Positions 45,973-57,900 of a DNA stretch of 64,000 nucleotides are shown one piece after another. Where the stretch lies: NCBI GenBank assembly GCA_019059635.1, contig JAGVRJ010000011.1, positions 1,426,001-1,490,000 of the forward strand. Reading direction: 5' to 3'. The notes under the pieces were generated by a model that was not told where the DNA came from, did not search any database, and saw only the letters and a program-made list of their open reading frames with translations. Each line of letters begins with the position of its first letter. Position 1 is the stretch's first letter. The stretch comes from Proales similis. Lineage: Eukaryota > Rotifera > Eurotatoria > Ploima > Proalidae. Position numbers and translations under genes: made by a program.

Positions 45973-46411
45973 GCATCGGCAAGCCTTGTCGAAGCATTCA
46001 AACGCCCACTGTTGCCAGTCTTGACTTGACACCAAATCTCCAACGCCGATGTCTTTGTTGTATCTCCTCTCTTTGCCAGCCTCTATCATTTCGTTGTTTA
46101 TTCAAGTCCCTTTGCTCGTGTTTTAATGTTCGATCAGGGACACTTTTATTCTTTGCCGAGCATGCGATCAATAAATGTCTAATTAAGAATCGTTTGAGGT
46201 CTGAATGATTTTGCTGGTTGCGATTGCTGACTCGGGTTGTTGGCAATTTGAATTTGATTGGATCCTGGTTGTTTGGATTGATTGCTAATTGATGAAGCGA
46301 CATGGTCGTCGTCGTCGACAAACAGACAATTTAAGTAGGAGGAGAAGCAAGAGAACAGTTGCTTAACGAACGAAAAGGGCGCAATTTACACAAACTTTGA
46401 CCGGTCGACTT
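45973..46411. other. Convergent 3' flanks of the GPR158-like gene and Disabled
   Basis: AATAAA at 46170-46175 would end the GPR158-like transcript. No coding feature seen. Confidence 0.5.
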
Positions 46412-47695
46412 TTACCATGGGAATTGTGCACCCGATTGATTTGAACTCTGCTGACTGTTTAAATTGGCCGGATGCGTCATTTGGCCAAAAGCGTTCGCTC
46501 CCATCGGACTGGCGGCATTCATTTGCATGCCGAACTGTGGCATTCCCATTTGCTGTGGTGAATTTTGCAGCTGGAAAGCGCCCATGTTGCCATAGCCGGC
46601 CGCATTCGCAACCTGGAATGGATTGGCCATGTTATTCATCATTGGCGAGCCGCCCAGCTGCGGCGGAAGAGGTGGCAGTCGCGGCGGTGTGCTTTGCATT
46701 CCGCCAAACTGCGCATTGACGCCCATGTAGTTGGGTGCCCCTCCCATGCCAGGCATTGAAAAAGAATTGCCCGGTAAGCTCGGCAGGCTCTGATTGTTGG
46801 GCAGACTGGAAGAAGCTGGGGCCGAGTTGGCCGAGCTGAACAAATCGAATAGCTCATTTGAGTTGTTCTTTGTCTCCTGGACCGGCTTGGGCGGCTCTGG
46901 CTCGACGTTCGAGCTGATCGAGTCAAACATGTCGTTGGCTGAAGCTTGCGGCTGAGCTGCACTGGCCGGAGCGTCATCAAAGTCAAACAGATTGGTGCTG
47001 GCTTCAGCCGCCGGTGCCACTTTTTGTTCGACTGTGGCCGCCTTTTCATCCTCGCCTGGACTCTCGTCTGAATCCTCAGCCTGCTCCTCTTCGGTGCTGG
47101 CTTTAGTCTCTGGCGCTGACACTGAGCCAAAGTCTTCGGGCGTTTTGCCTGACTTTTTCATCTCGAGCACGGCCTCGAACAAGTCACGCAGCGCCTTGAA
47201 CAGCTCGTAGGCCTGGCGCTGGGTCTTGATTGCAAAGTACTTGAGCGATTCCTTTGACTCTTTGACGATGTAGCCGAGCGCTCGAGCGTCGTCCACTTCC
47301 CGGGCGATGTAGGATATCTTGTTGACTGGATGCTTGTAGAGGAGCTCGTTTGTCTTCTCGTCGTAGATCTCGACGCCCTCGAGATTGAGCTTAACGCAAA
47401 TTCGCCGCTTGTGCTCCTTGCGAGCGAGGACAAGCGCTTTGAGTTTGATCATTGAATTGTGACAAACCTCGTCGCCGGTCTCCTCTTTCACATCTTCGCA
47501 GCCGATGAACTTGCCTCTGAACAGCAGGCCGAACTTGAACCTCTCCGGATCGTTGTCCTTGAACACCGGCTGAGACGATTGCCGCCTAAAGAACGAGCCG
47601 CGCTTGCTCGACTCGTTCTTGTTCTGTGTATCGTCCTCTTGGTTCTCGGCCGAGTTCTTCGTGCCGCTGTCCACCTTGTTCTCCTCTGCGCTCAT
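46412..47695 (-). CDS. Dab: Disabled (Dab) endocytic adaptor
   Basis: Single exon, 427 residues. A charged N-terminus is followed by a PTB/PID domain (about 50-180): RFKFGLLFRGKFIGCEDV, GDEVCHNSMIKLKAL, NKISYIAREVDDARALGYIV, YFAIKTQRQAYELFKALRDL. The combination GDExC and HxISYIA(R/K)-D-RAxGY is characteristic of Disabled rather than CED-6/GULP or Numb. The tail has acidic-phenylalanine adaptor motifs (NLFDFDDAP, MFDSI, ELFDLF) likely to bind clathrin or AP-2, then a Met/Asn/Pro/Gln-rich end. Dab proteins couple NPxY-bearing receptors of the LDL-receptor family to clathrin-coated pits. An upstream noncoding exon is possible. Much shorter than Drosophila Disabled. Confidence 0.88.
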   Translation of the reverse strand: MSAEENKVDSGTKNSAENQEDDTQNKNESSKRGSFFRRQSSQPVFKDNDPERFKFGLLFRGKFIGCEDVKEETGDEVCHNSMIKLKALVLARKEHKRRICVKLNLEGVEIYDEKTNELLYKHPVNKISYIAREVDDARALGYIVKESKESLKYFAIKTQRQAYELFKALRDLFEAVLEMKKSGKTPEDFGSVSAPETKASTEEEQAEDSDESPGEDEKAATVEQKVAPAAEASTNLFDFDDAPASAAQPQASANDMFDSISSNVEPEPPKPVQETKNNSNELFDLFSSANSAPASSSLPNNQSLPSLPGNSFSMPGMGGAPNYMGVNAQFGGMQSTPPRLPPLPPQLGGSPMMNNMANPFQVANAAGYGNMGAFQLQNSPQQMGMPQFGMQMNAASPMGANAFGQMTHPANLNSQQSSNQSGAQFPW

Positions 47696-48963
47696 GCTGG
47701 CCTCGTAGATTCGATCAAATCTAAATCAGAACTGTTCGCTCTTTATGGCTTGGCTCGTTAGTATGGCATCTAGTGTCGCGACCAAAGAACATATGAACGC
47801 TAGAACTCGCACAGCCTCACGCAATTAAACGAGCTCAGTAGCCGTTATTGAGGCCGATAGTAGATTTGACTTGAATTGTCGGGCCAGGTCACATGCGCGC
47901 GACATTATCTTGGTCGAGTCTAAACTCAAACTCTATCTGGCTATCAAGCCAGAGTGGAGGGCAGAAGAAAAGTGGCGACGACAAAAGATGAACCTGGCTC
48001 GCTATCTGACACAGAGATAGAAAGACGCTCTCTCGCCTACTTTAAAATTCTTGTTGCGCCAAATCGCTCGTTTCGCTCCCTCATTCGTCCGATCCGTGGT
48101 GCTTATCATTTCAGGGGCCCGCTGAAAACTAAAAAGTTTAGCCGGTTATCACTCGAAGCGGAGAGTACGAGCGAATAAGAAAGCACTCTGAGAAGATGAT
48201 GGTGATGAGAATCAAATGGTGATGAGTCGCCGCCACAAATTCTACTCCCTTATTCCTACTTTCTTATCGCTTCCAATCATCCCTGAATGTCTTTTCGTTA
48301 TTTACTCGCTCGTTTGCTCGCTTGATAGCCTGAACGAGCCACCTCCCCCCACTCCCCAAGACTCCCTCCAGGTTGATTTCAAACCTAATTGGCACCGCAG
48401 ATTGCCACGACCTTTTCTTTTGATCACACAAGGGCCTGAGCGAAGAATACCCTTTTTGCACGAAATAAACGTCTTCCGAAAACGCCCTTATTTTGCTTGC
48501 TTCAATAAAGACAATTTCAAATGCGAGCTGCTGTGTTGTTGCATTTCATATTGCACAACCTTTGGGACCCGCGCAATTATTCGCGGCATAAATTTCGCCT
48601 GCAATGAGAAGTAAACGCACAAACACGACACGACACACATAGACGCAAGATCACCCCCCAAATAGCTTTAATCAAATAGCCTGGCCCGGAACTTTGAAAT
48701 GCCATTCATACCGAAGCAGACGCATATCGACCGGGCATGCGGCTTCGGCGGCGAGTGAGAGGGCGGAGTGAAATTGATTGCAGAACATTTGACATGGGCA
48801 GCGAGCGATTTAAGCGAGTGAACGAGCAAAAAAGTCACATGAGGCGCGCTTCGCTGTTTTGATTACTTACGAAGTTTCATATTTTCTATCGTTCGTTTCG
48901 TTTAGTGCGTTCAAGAGCAGAATAAAGATCACGGCTTAAGATCGATCGGACTTGAAGCGACTA
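47696..48963. other. Head-to-head region of Disabled and WDFY2
   Basis: 1.27 kb between divergent starts. A 132-codon plus-strand frame (48216-48614) is hydrophobic, Cys-rich and Pro-rich with no recognisable motif, and I do not call it. Confidence 0.45.
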
Positions 48964-50769
48964 ATGGCTGCCACAATAAAGCATTCGATCAGCGATCCGG
49001 ACAGTAGAAAGCCAGTCCTCATCGATCGAGCAGATGGTTTTGACTGCGACATATTCGCTGCTCAGATTCTGCCCGCCGAGGATGGCTTCATCACCGTCGG
49101 CGATGACAAGTAAGCCCTGCTGCCAGTCGCGGCGTCTCCCCTCTCTCTCTTTCTCTCTGCTTCTCTCTTTGTTGTCAAATCTAAATAATTCGCTTTTTTT
49201 TCAAACAGAAGCGTTCGAGTTTGGCTGAAGCGAGAAACAGGCAAGTACTGGCCCAGTGTGTGTCAATACGCCGAGAGTAAGTGAAACGGTTCATTCTCTC
49301 TCCACCTCGATCTGAGTCATTCTCCGCACACAGGCACGCCCACTTGTCTGCATTATCACGGTGAGACGCGTCGCCTCTTTGTTGGCCTCGACTCTGGCAA
49401 CATATTGGTATGTGACGCGCAAACTTGCATCGGCTCTCGTCTATCGGAGTCTATTCGCTCTCTTTCATCGTCTAGGAATTCGCTGTTGGCGAGGACTACA
49501 ACAAAATAACGCTGATCAAGAAATATCTGGGTGAGAAGAGATTGAGTCGATTACGTTCAAGTTTCAACAATTCCTGTTCGCATTCTCTCCGCAGCCCATC
49601 AAGCCAGAGTGACCGCAGTTTTCTACTCGCTTGAACACGACTGGGTGCTGAGCACGAGCCGGGACAAGCACTTTGCATTTCACTCGACCGATACTGGTCG
49701 TCGCATCGGGTCTTATTCGACCAACTGCTGGGCAACGTGTCTATGGTGAGTCGAACTGTCCTCAACGTTGGTTTTATCGTTTCATCCAATTGAACTTGGT
49801 CGGCCAGCTACGACGTGGCATCCAGGCATTGCTTTGTGGGCGATGCGAACGGCAGCATCTCATTCCTACGACTTACTGAGCAGAGCTGTGAATTCAAAGC
49901 TGTTCTAAACGGACATGAAGGTGGGTCGGCCTCTCTCGATCACGATTCTCAAACTGGCTGTTGACATCCGTTGACATTTAGGCACCGTCCTAAGTGTGGC
50001 CTGGGACGCCGATCGCAAGTACTTGTTCTCGAGCAGCGCCGACAAGACAATTATTTGCTGGGACATTGGCGGCCAAAAAGGTGAGTGAGCGAATGCCGCT
50101 CAATGTGCACACAAGCCTAATCGACTGGACAAAGGCGTAACCTACGATCTGGAGGGTCACAAGGATCGTGTGAACGCCATCATATATGTGCCACGATCAA
50201 AGATATTAATGTCCGGCTCTGACGACACAAAGCTCGTGCTGTGGGACATGCAGGCCGAGCGCAAAGAGAACCCGAAATGGAGAGAGAGCGACATATGCGA
50301 GTTGTGCAAGAAGCCGTTCTTCTGGAATTTCAAGCTCATGTGGGAGACGAAAACGGTCGGCAAACGGCAACATCATTGTCGACGGTGCGGATTCGCCATT
50401 TGCAATGAATGCAGTAGCAGCCGCTCGTCCATTCCGGTACTCGGTCATGAATTTCAAGTGCGTGTCTGTAACCAGTGCTCGAACAAAATAAGTCAGAACG
50501 AGTAAGTATTGAGCTTTCAGCTCTGAAATCGACTCTGCTCTTGACTGGACTGCCAAATCACAGAAAAGAGTCGTTGGCGGTGTTTCACGATGCAAAGCAG
50601 ATAATTACAGAAATGAGCTTTGACGCTGAGCGCAAATATCTCCTCACGGTCGGATCGGATCGATCAATAAAAGTAAAATTAGCTCAACAATTCATTCGAA
50701 CCCTCTTGTCTACTTTGTGCCCGTCAGATTTGGGACATGTCTGGTGTTCTTCCGCAATGCTCGCGCTGA
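48964..50769 (+). CDS. WDFY2: WDFY2 (ProF), WD40-FYVE endosomal protein
   Basis: Ten exons (48964-49109, 49209-49276, 49334-49407, 49476-49530, 49595-49745, 49808-49920, 49982-50080, 50135-50501, 50564-50672, 50728-50769) give 407 residues (human 400). WD40 repeats run through residues 15-280 (SVRVWLKRETG, KTIICWDIGG, DDTKLVLWDM) and a last one closes at IWDMSGVLPQ. A FYVE zinc finger is inserted between the last two repeats, as in the family: CELCKKPFFW, RQHHCRRCGFAICNEC, RVCNQC; the RxHHCRxCG core that binds PI3P is intact. WDFY2 marks early endosomes and scaffolds Akt and PKC-zeta with their substrates. The final WD strand comes after the FYVE insert, exactly as in WDFY1/2. Confidence 0.95.
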
Positions 50770-51383
50770 ATCAATTGATTCTACTCCAACTCACCGAGAC
50801 GATTCCAACCACAATGGCGGTAACGAGCGGCGCACAACAACAAGGACAAGAGCAAAATTCTTTCTTCATTTTCCATTTCATTTACTCTTTTCTCTCTTTT
50901 TATTCTTGCATATTTCTTGACTCGCGTGACGATGTTTCATTCTCAGCAGAAAACAACCAAACAAACAAATTTAATTTGATTAAATATATTTGAGCGTCAA
51001 AATCGCAGTGAACATCTTTGCAATGCGAAAATGATTCGCAAAAAAAAAGATTTGAAGCAAAAAAAAGGGAATTTAAAAGGCGAACAAAAAACTTTTATTT
51101 TTTTTTTTAATCTCTACATTCAAGCCGCTTCGGGTGTGAAGCGAAACGAAATAGCTCAGTTAATACATAAAGAGATGATAACTGGGCAAAGGAAAGCAGA
51201 GTTTCGAGACGTGAGTGGCGAGAGACGGTGCTTAAGGTGAGTATGTTAAGACGAGACAAAATAAATGGAAAACAAAATAGAGACCAACAAGCGAGAAGGA
51301 GATGAACTGCACAACTGGGAGAAGGGAAGGAGCCGTTGCGAATGTCAATCTGGTTGCGTGACCAATCTGATCTGCGCTCGATT
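50770..51383. other. Convergent 3' flanks of WDFY2 and MNX
   Basis: Contains A and T runs (51030-51115) and AATAAA-like signals on both strands. No coding feature seen. Confidence 0.45.
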
Positions 51384-53175
51384 CTATTCACTATCACTAT
51401 TCGTGCGAATTGTGTTGTTATCGTCCGAGTCGTGTGTTTGACTTGAGCTGTGCTCGTGCTCGTCGTCGTCTTCGTCATCGTCATCGTCGTGGTGGCCACC
51501 GCTGTCCCCTTCTCTTGTCGTTGGTTTCCTATCTTCGTTCTCGGCGCGAAATCTCTTCAACGATTTGTTCTTTTTATTTCGCTTCCACTTCATTCGACGA
51601 TTTTGAAACCAAATTTTGACCTTTCAGAGAGAGTGAACCGCCAGTTTAGTGTGATTATCTCAAAGTCAATCAGCGTCAACTGACTGATATGGTGGCAAAG
51701 AGAGAATAAGACGAACGTAAATAAAAGCCTGCGACTAACCTGTGTCTCACTGAGCATCAGAGAGGTGGCCACTTCGAACCGTTTCGGCCTCGACAAATAT
51801 TTATTATCTTTAAACTGCTTCTCGAGCTCGAGCAGCTGTTGGGAAGTGAATGCCGTGCGTGGCCTTCGCGACTTGTTTGCGAATGCGATCTGCGGGCCGC
51901 CTTAAGAATAAATGTTCAAGTTTCAAATGAATTAATCATTTGGCGCAGGTTTATTAATAAACATGACAGAATGAAGCGATCGACTCGTTTGACTGACGAT
52001 TGAGCACATGCACATTCTAACCGGTGAGGTCGATCTTGTTTGCCTATCTAATTAGAGGCTGACCGAAAATCAGCGGCTGCCCACTTTGACGTTCAGTGCA
52101 GCCTCTTTGCGTTTCTCACTTCGAATCACTTTTGTCTGACCCGACCGGGCAGCGTCATGTTTGGCCCCGCTCAGTTTACATGCCAACCAGGCAGGCACCT
52201 CGTCGCACAAACGTCAGGACGCAATCACACAAAACCAAGCGAGCAGTGTGCACGTCATTGCCGCTTGGTTGTAAATATCGACTCAAACAATCGCGATTTG
52301 TGGTCTGATTTCACTCAGCTGCCGCTCTGTCTCGCTTTGTTCTAATAAATGTTTGTTCCGCTCAACACTACCACCATCACCAGAAGTAAATACGCCCGTC
52401 ATAATAGAAATGGTCCCACCCAATTAGACTCACCAGAGCTGGGCAAGTTGAAGCCCAGAAATGGGTTTAGAGCTGATGCATGCGACAGTGGTCCGGCGAG
52501 CTCGGCACTAAGGCCAGTTGCGCCGGCCTGGCCCAGTAAATTGCTCATATAAACCGCTGGCGAACAATAGTCGCCCGGGAGCTGCTGTTTGAAATGGCTT
52601 TGAAACTGGTGGTGTAGGACAGTTCCGGCGAACGAAGAAGCTGTGCCCATGCTTGCTTGTGAGTACTTAAGGCCCAAATCGTTGGTCGAGTGTGGACCGG
52701 CCAGGCCCAAATGTGCGGCCAGTTCGACTGGCGAAGAGATGGCTGAGCGACGAGAGGCCATTGCGGCTGCGATATACTTGTCCAGGTCTAAATTGGTCCG
52801 ATCTTAATATTCGAAGGCAAACAGGACGAGTTAAAATATTGGCGGCGAGCTGAAAAAGTCACAGTGCTTACGGTGAGACTGAGTGGCGTGCATGCTTCGT
52901 GCTGGGTCAAAGCGACGCCACTGGTCGATGAAAGCGCGAGAACTGATTGCATGCTCGTCGAAAGAGCCCGTCGAAGATACTGACGAACTTGACGAGCTTT
53001 CCAGGGCCTTTACTTCGCGCTGCTGGCTGGATGTTATCGTTCTGGATTTGTCTCTTCTGTTGGCCATTGATGCGGCGGCGACAGTTGTCTGTGCAGGTTC
53101 GCGCAGGAGCGAATCGATTGAGAACATGGCCGGCTTTGAGCGGCCAGCAGAACTCTCGCCGAATTTAATTGACAT
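51384..53175 (-). CDS. MNX1: MNX/exex (HB9) motor-neuron homeobox factor
   Basis: Four exons, 53175-52872, 52802-52434, 51900-51740 and 51620-51384, give 356 residues. The homeodomain (about 228-287) starts [16 protein letters not shown] and contains [16 protein letters not shown], a signature of the MNX class, then [13 protein letters not shown]; the intron splits it just before helix 3. The N-terminus has FSIDSLLRE, an eh1-like Groucho-binding motif near residue 18. The C-terminus is basic, then strongly acidic (Asp/Glu/His run). MNX factors are repressors that specify motor neurons and endocrine pancreas in other bilaterians. About 1.76 kb of gene-free sequence lies upstream, the likely regulatory region. 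Confidence 0.96.
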
Positions 53176-54935
53176 TACAGCGGCTTTAGTAATCTCTCTG
53201 TGTTGTCTGTGTGTGTGTTTGTTGTGTGTGCGAGTTCTCTGACTGTGGCGACGTTTGATCGTTTTTAGTGAGAGCTGCGGAATAAGAGAAGAGAACGAGC
53301 GACCAAGTTGAGCGATTGATCAATTTGCGAACAATCTGGCCTTAATTGACGATAATTCTCCGAGAGCCGACTCCGCTTCTCTATGTCTCACTCTTTCTCA
53401 TTGGCTAAAAATAAATTTCGGTTTGGAACATTCATAATTGAATTTAAGTTCGATTAAGAAACAAATGAGCGCTTGTTAATGGAGGCCAAATTAGGCAAAA
53501 TCCTATTTGTTCGCGAGCAAACACGAACAATCGGCGTCCAATAGAAACTCGCGTCCACGAACGCAATTAAGACGCTGATTGGCCGCTCGAGGCTCGTGAG
53601 ACCCGATCTGCCTCGAGCATTGTCGACTCTCGACTTATTCACATCATGTCGACGATGCCAATCATGTCGCGAGCGATCGGATTATTCGTCCGCTCGCTCT
53701 ATCATCTCGACTCGCTCAACATTGGCGATAGATAACGGCGAGAGATGCTAATCCCTCACTTAAAGATCACTCGGGCCCTTCTAATTTTACCAAGACCGTA
53801 AAGATCACGCTCGGCAAACACTCGCCTCACGAATTATCTGTCATTCGGCTTAATCATGCTCAAGCTAATCGCAGCAGCTTCCCTCCCAACCTTTCTCTGC
53901 CTCTGACCTCCACTACAGACAACAGTAGCAGGCGAGAATATTTCTCCAGTTTCTACGTTCTCTTCTTAATCATTTCTTCATTCAGCAATTCGTTTTAATC
54001 GACTGATTAAGCTGTCGACCGCGTGTTTCATTAATAAAACAAAAAAGAAGAGGCAAACTCGCTGCGCCTTCTTTGCCTCCACTCGGCCTCTCAACGTTTT
54101 CGCTCTCGTTCGAGCGCGCGCCAGCAATTGAATGCGGCCCAGCGCTCTCTCTAGCAATCAAGCCAGCCTTCTCTTCTTCCGTTCTTGCTAATGCGCTCTA
54201 TCTAGTCAATATTTGCCTTGCTGCCAGCGAAACAATAAACTCTTTAATTAATTTTGCTTTCAAAAGAAATTAGGTTCTCGAATTAATATCTTAAATGGAA
54301 GCGAATGGAAGCAATCCGTGCTCGTAGCTGCCGGCCGATGCCGCTTTCATCGTCGTCAGTTGGGCTCGCGCTCTTGTTCCTGTGATGCCGACGACAATGA
54401 CTCGATGACAATAACCACCAATCAAATTGAAATGTTCACCATTCCGAGATAACCAACATGCCCGTTCTATTTGGGCTCTCAAACAACCGATATGAGCATT
54501 AGTAGACATGTGGATGCTGCTGCTGCTGCTGATCATTGCGATGCTCATGATGATCATCATCCCCATCATGTTGATCGATCCTAATAGAATAAGCCCAGTT
54601 CGAATCCAATCGAGCGCAATCTAATCGAGAAGCACTTAATAAACCAACTTATTTACTTAATCGTTTATCACGCTCGTCCACTTTTGCTCGGCTCTTAATT
54701 TGCCTCCTCCTCTTCCCCTTCTTCTTGTTCTTCTCAGCGCCAAAATTCTCGTTCTCAAGTGTCCCCAGCAGCAGCAGTAGCAGCGTCTCTACTGGCGCTG
54801 GGCAAAAGTGCAAGTAAACATTGGCCACTGTGGAAATTTCTCTTTACCCGTTCGTCTGACTCATTCTGATCGACCTCAATCTCCGAGCCTCATTCATTTG
54901 CGTTTATCTTCGCCAATCATCAATTTATTTCAACT
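53176..54935. other. Gene-free region upstream of MNX
   Basis: 1.76 kb between the MNX start codon and the GABA-B-like stop codon. Contains many TAAT/ATTA cores (53330-53480, 53940-54060, 54225-54290, 54640-54665), a GTTC/CATCAT-rich run near 54530-54570, and no open frame that looks coding. Confidence 0.5.
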
Positions 54936-57900
54936 TTAAAAATCCAACTTGAAAACATAACTCTCATCGGGAAGCTGTTGCTCGTCGTCGCCATCATCAA
55001 GGCCACGTTCGAGGCGGTTGTCGCAGCCACCATTCTCGTGACCAATGAATAGACTGGGAAGAACCTGCTCAGCGGAACAGGCTGTGCTGTTGTCTCGGTC
55101 AACATGCTCATGTTTGCGGCTGTTTATGCCATTCACAATTGAAATGTGGTCAATGTTCAAATCGATTATGCGCGGCGGCGGGTTGAATCGGCGTTTGTGT
55201 ATTTTAATTTGAGAACTGGAAAAGAAAATGAGTTTTTTGAGTTTGCTAATCTTTCAACTAATTCGCCAAAGACTCACCAGGTCTCGCAGTCCGACTCGTA
55301 CGATTTGCCCTTGAGCGCATCTTTGCATTCAAGACGATCGCTTCGAGACGATTCCCAATTAGCTTATTTTTCAGTACAAAGTAAAAATGCAACTCTTCTT
55401 ACCAATGGGCGGAATAGACGCCTTGAACCGAGTCGCCGTCTTCTTGTTTGACAATCGCCTCAATTCGAATAATCTCATGCTCGTCGTGATCTTCACCACC
55501 AGCAGCAGCAGCAGAAGCAACTACAGGAGCTGCTTCGACAAGCTGATTCGCAGGTTCAGCAGTCGGCTCGCCCGCTTCCTCTTCAATGAGTCTTTTCAGC
55601 TCCGAGTCGTCTGATTCCAAAAGCTGTAAACAGTCCGCCCAGGCCTTCTCGCCCATCGATCGCGCCCTGCTCAGCTGCGCTTTTATTTTGGAGTTGAGCT
55701 AAAACAAGTGATCGATGGCTAAATGATCCGAGTCGGCGTCATAAAGCTACAAATCACCTTCTCTATGACTTCGCTCTTGGTCCGATTGTCGTTTAGAAGG
55801 AGAGTGAGCTTGCGTTCCATGTCGTCATGGTTGCTGTTGCTCGCAGTGCTCAGACGCTTCTGAGGCGTGAGGCGATTGTTGGTCTTTTTGAAGTTGTTGT
55901 TGGGCTTTTGCTTGCGTTTACCCTGCGGATCGCGTTTGACCTCGAGCACCTTTAACAAGCGGACATGAAAAAGAAGAAGCGGCCATCGCAGCGAAGCGAG
56001 TTTACTTTTGGAAAGAAGACCAGGCAGAGCGTGATCGACGTGCATGAGAATATGAATATTGTTGTGAGAAGATAGGCGGCGCTCTTGTCATGCACAATGA
56101 ACGAAATGGCCGCGCCGGACGAGCACATGACCAGCACGTTGTAGACGCTGATGCCGATGTACTTGGAGTCGTTCAGGGCCGGTATGCTCACGTGACGCGT
56201 CTCGTAGGCGAAAAAGCAGCCGAACAACTTTGATCATTTTGACCCTCAAACGTGCCCGTTCTGATCGACAGCAAACAGTTTAGACTTACGATTAGCAGGC
56301 TTTTGTAAGAGAATAAGGTGCCGATCCAAATGTTGAAATAGTTGCTTTCGCAAACCAGATTATCGACCACGATTAACTTCTCGTCCAATATTTGCCTCTG
56401 CTCAAACGTTTGTTGTTTTTATATTTTGTTAGATTTTCAGCAAACAAGACAAACAGCAAGATCACTGTGTGTGTGTGTGTGTGTGTGTGTTTGTGTGAGA
56501 GACAGAGAGAGAGAGACGAAGAGAGCGAGCGTGAAAAGGCAAGACGACAAGAGAGAGCCGATGTGTGCGCACAGATATTGTAGACCAATGATAGAATGCC
56601 GCTTACCTCGTATTGTTTGCGTGCTAACTGAAGCGGGTCAAATATTTGCCAAGTGAGCAGAATCAATAGGTCGATGACGAGCAGGAAGACCACAATGCCA
56701 AATAGCTTGTAGTCTTTGATTACCTAATTCAGCAGACACCGCAAAGGTTGTTGATTAATGCCAATACTCGCGACAAGGCAAACAAGTGGCGCTCACTTTT
56801 TTGGTCAACGTCGAGTTGGTTAGAATGGCGTGCACTCTGTACGTCTTGCTGAACATGGCGCCGAATGCCAACGTGAATCCGATGGTCAACAACCAAATTC
56901 TCACCTAAACAAACAGATGATAGGACTGGTGGACATCTAACGCGCGCCAGCTAACGGAACCTACCACGCAAAGGTACGGAAGCAAGCGGTCGGGTAGAAA
57001 TGAGTTGAGATCGGCGATAAAATAGATGCTGGTGTATGAGAGCAGACAGCCGACTATGATCAAATTGTTCAAATAGGGACTTGACATTTTGATGAATCTT
57101 CAAACAATGAGCCGCTGGTCAGATCAAAAGCCACAGGCCACCAGATGCACTGACTACTCACTTGTGCGCTCTGAATTTAATATTGAAAATGAGAAACAAG
57201 AGAGCGAGAAGGATTCCGCCTGTGGCCAATATGCTCATGACTGCGAATATTTGCGTTGGCACTTGGTACAGTATCTCTATTTTGATCGTGTGGTCGTTGG
57301 GCGGTTTTTTGCCTTCCAAATTCGATTTAAAACCAGCGCAACGAAAAGCTGAAGATTGTTGCGCTTACCGTGCCAAGCTATGTTCTGCTTCGCGTGAAAT
57401 TTGTTGGAGCTTTGTTCATGAACGTAGACGACCACAGAGTTGATGGTCGATCCGTCTGCGCCTTATTGAGAGTTTATTTGAAGAGTCGAGTCTGAAATCG
57501 AACGAGACATGGCCACTCACTCAACAGCTGCTCCAGCATTATTTCACCGACTCGTTCGCCGTTCTTGAACGAAACACGGCCCTTGAAAAGCGAAAAGAAA
57601 ATCAAGTCGAGGATGAAAATTACAAAATTTTGAACTGCAATGAGTTACCGTGACGCCCTCGAACGATATGCTATTCAACGCATCGTTCAGCTTTGAGAAC
57701 CAGTCGATGTTGCGTTCGAATTGTGGTCGCTTACAAGAGAACTGATCGCGTTCGATTAAAGAGCCGATCGCCTTGAAGCTTGTGAGTAGAATGTCAAACG
57801 CGTAGCCGTGAAAGTATTCGTTGCCGTCGCTCTTGACCGGCTCGTCTCGACCGTAGACAAACCGATTCATGTAGGCGCGCACAATTCGCTTAAAGCTTGC

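Noticed and set aside
48216-48614. 132-codon plus-strand frame between Disabled and WDFY2
   Set aside because: No motif, mixed low-complexity composition and no splice-consistent neighbours; not enough to call a gene.
54592-54606. tRNA B-box-like GTTCGAATCC
   Set aside because: The flanks cannot form a T-arm stem and no A-box or acceptor stem is present.
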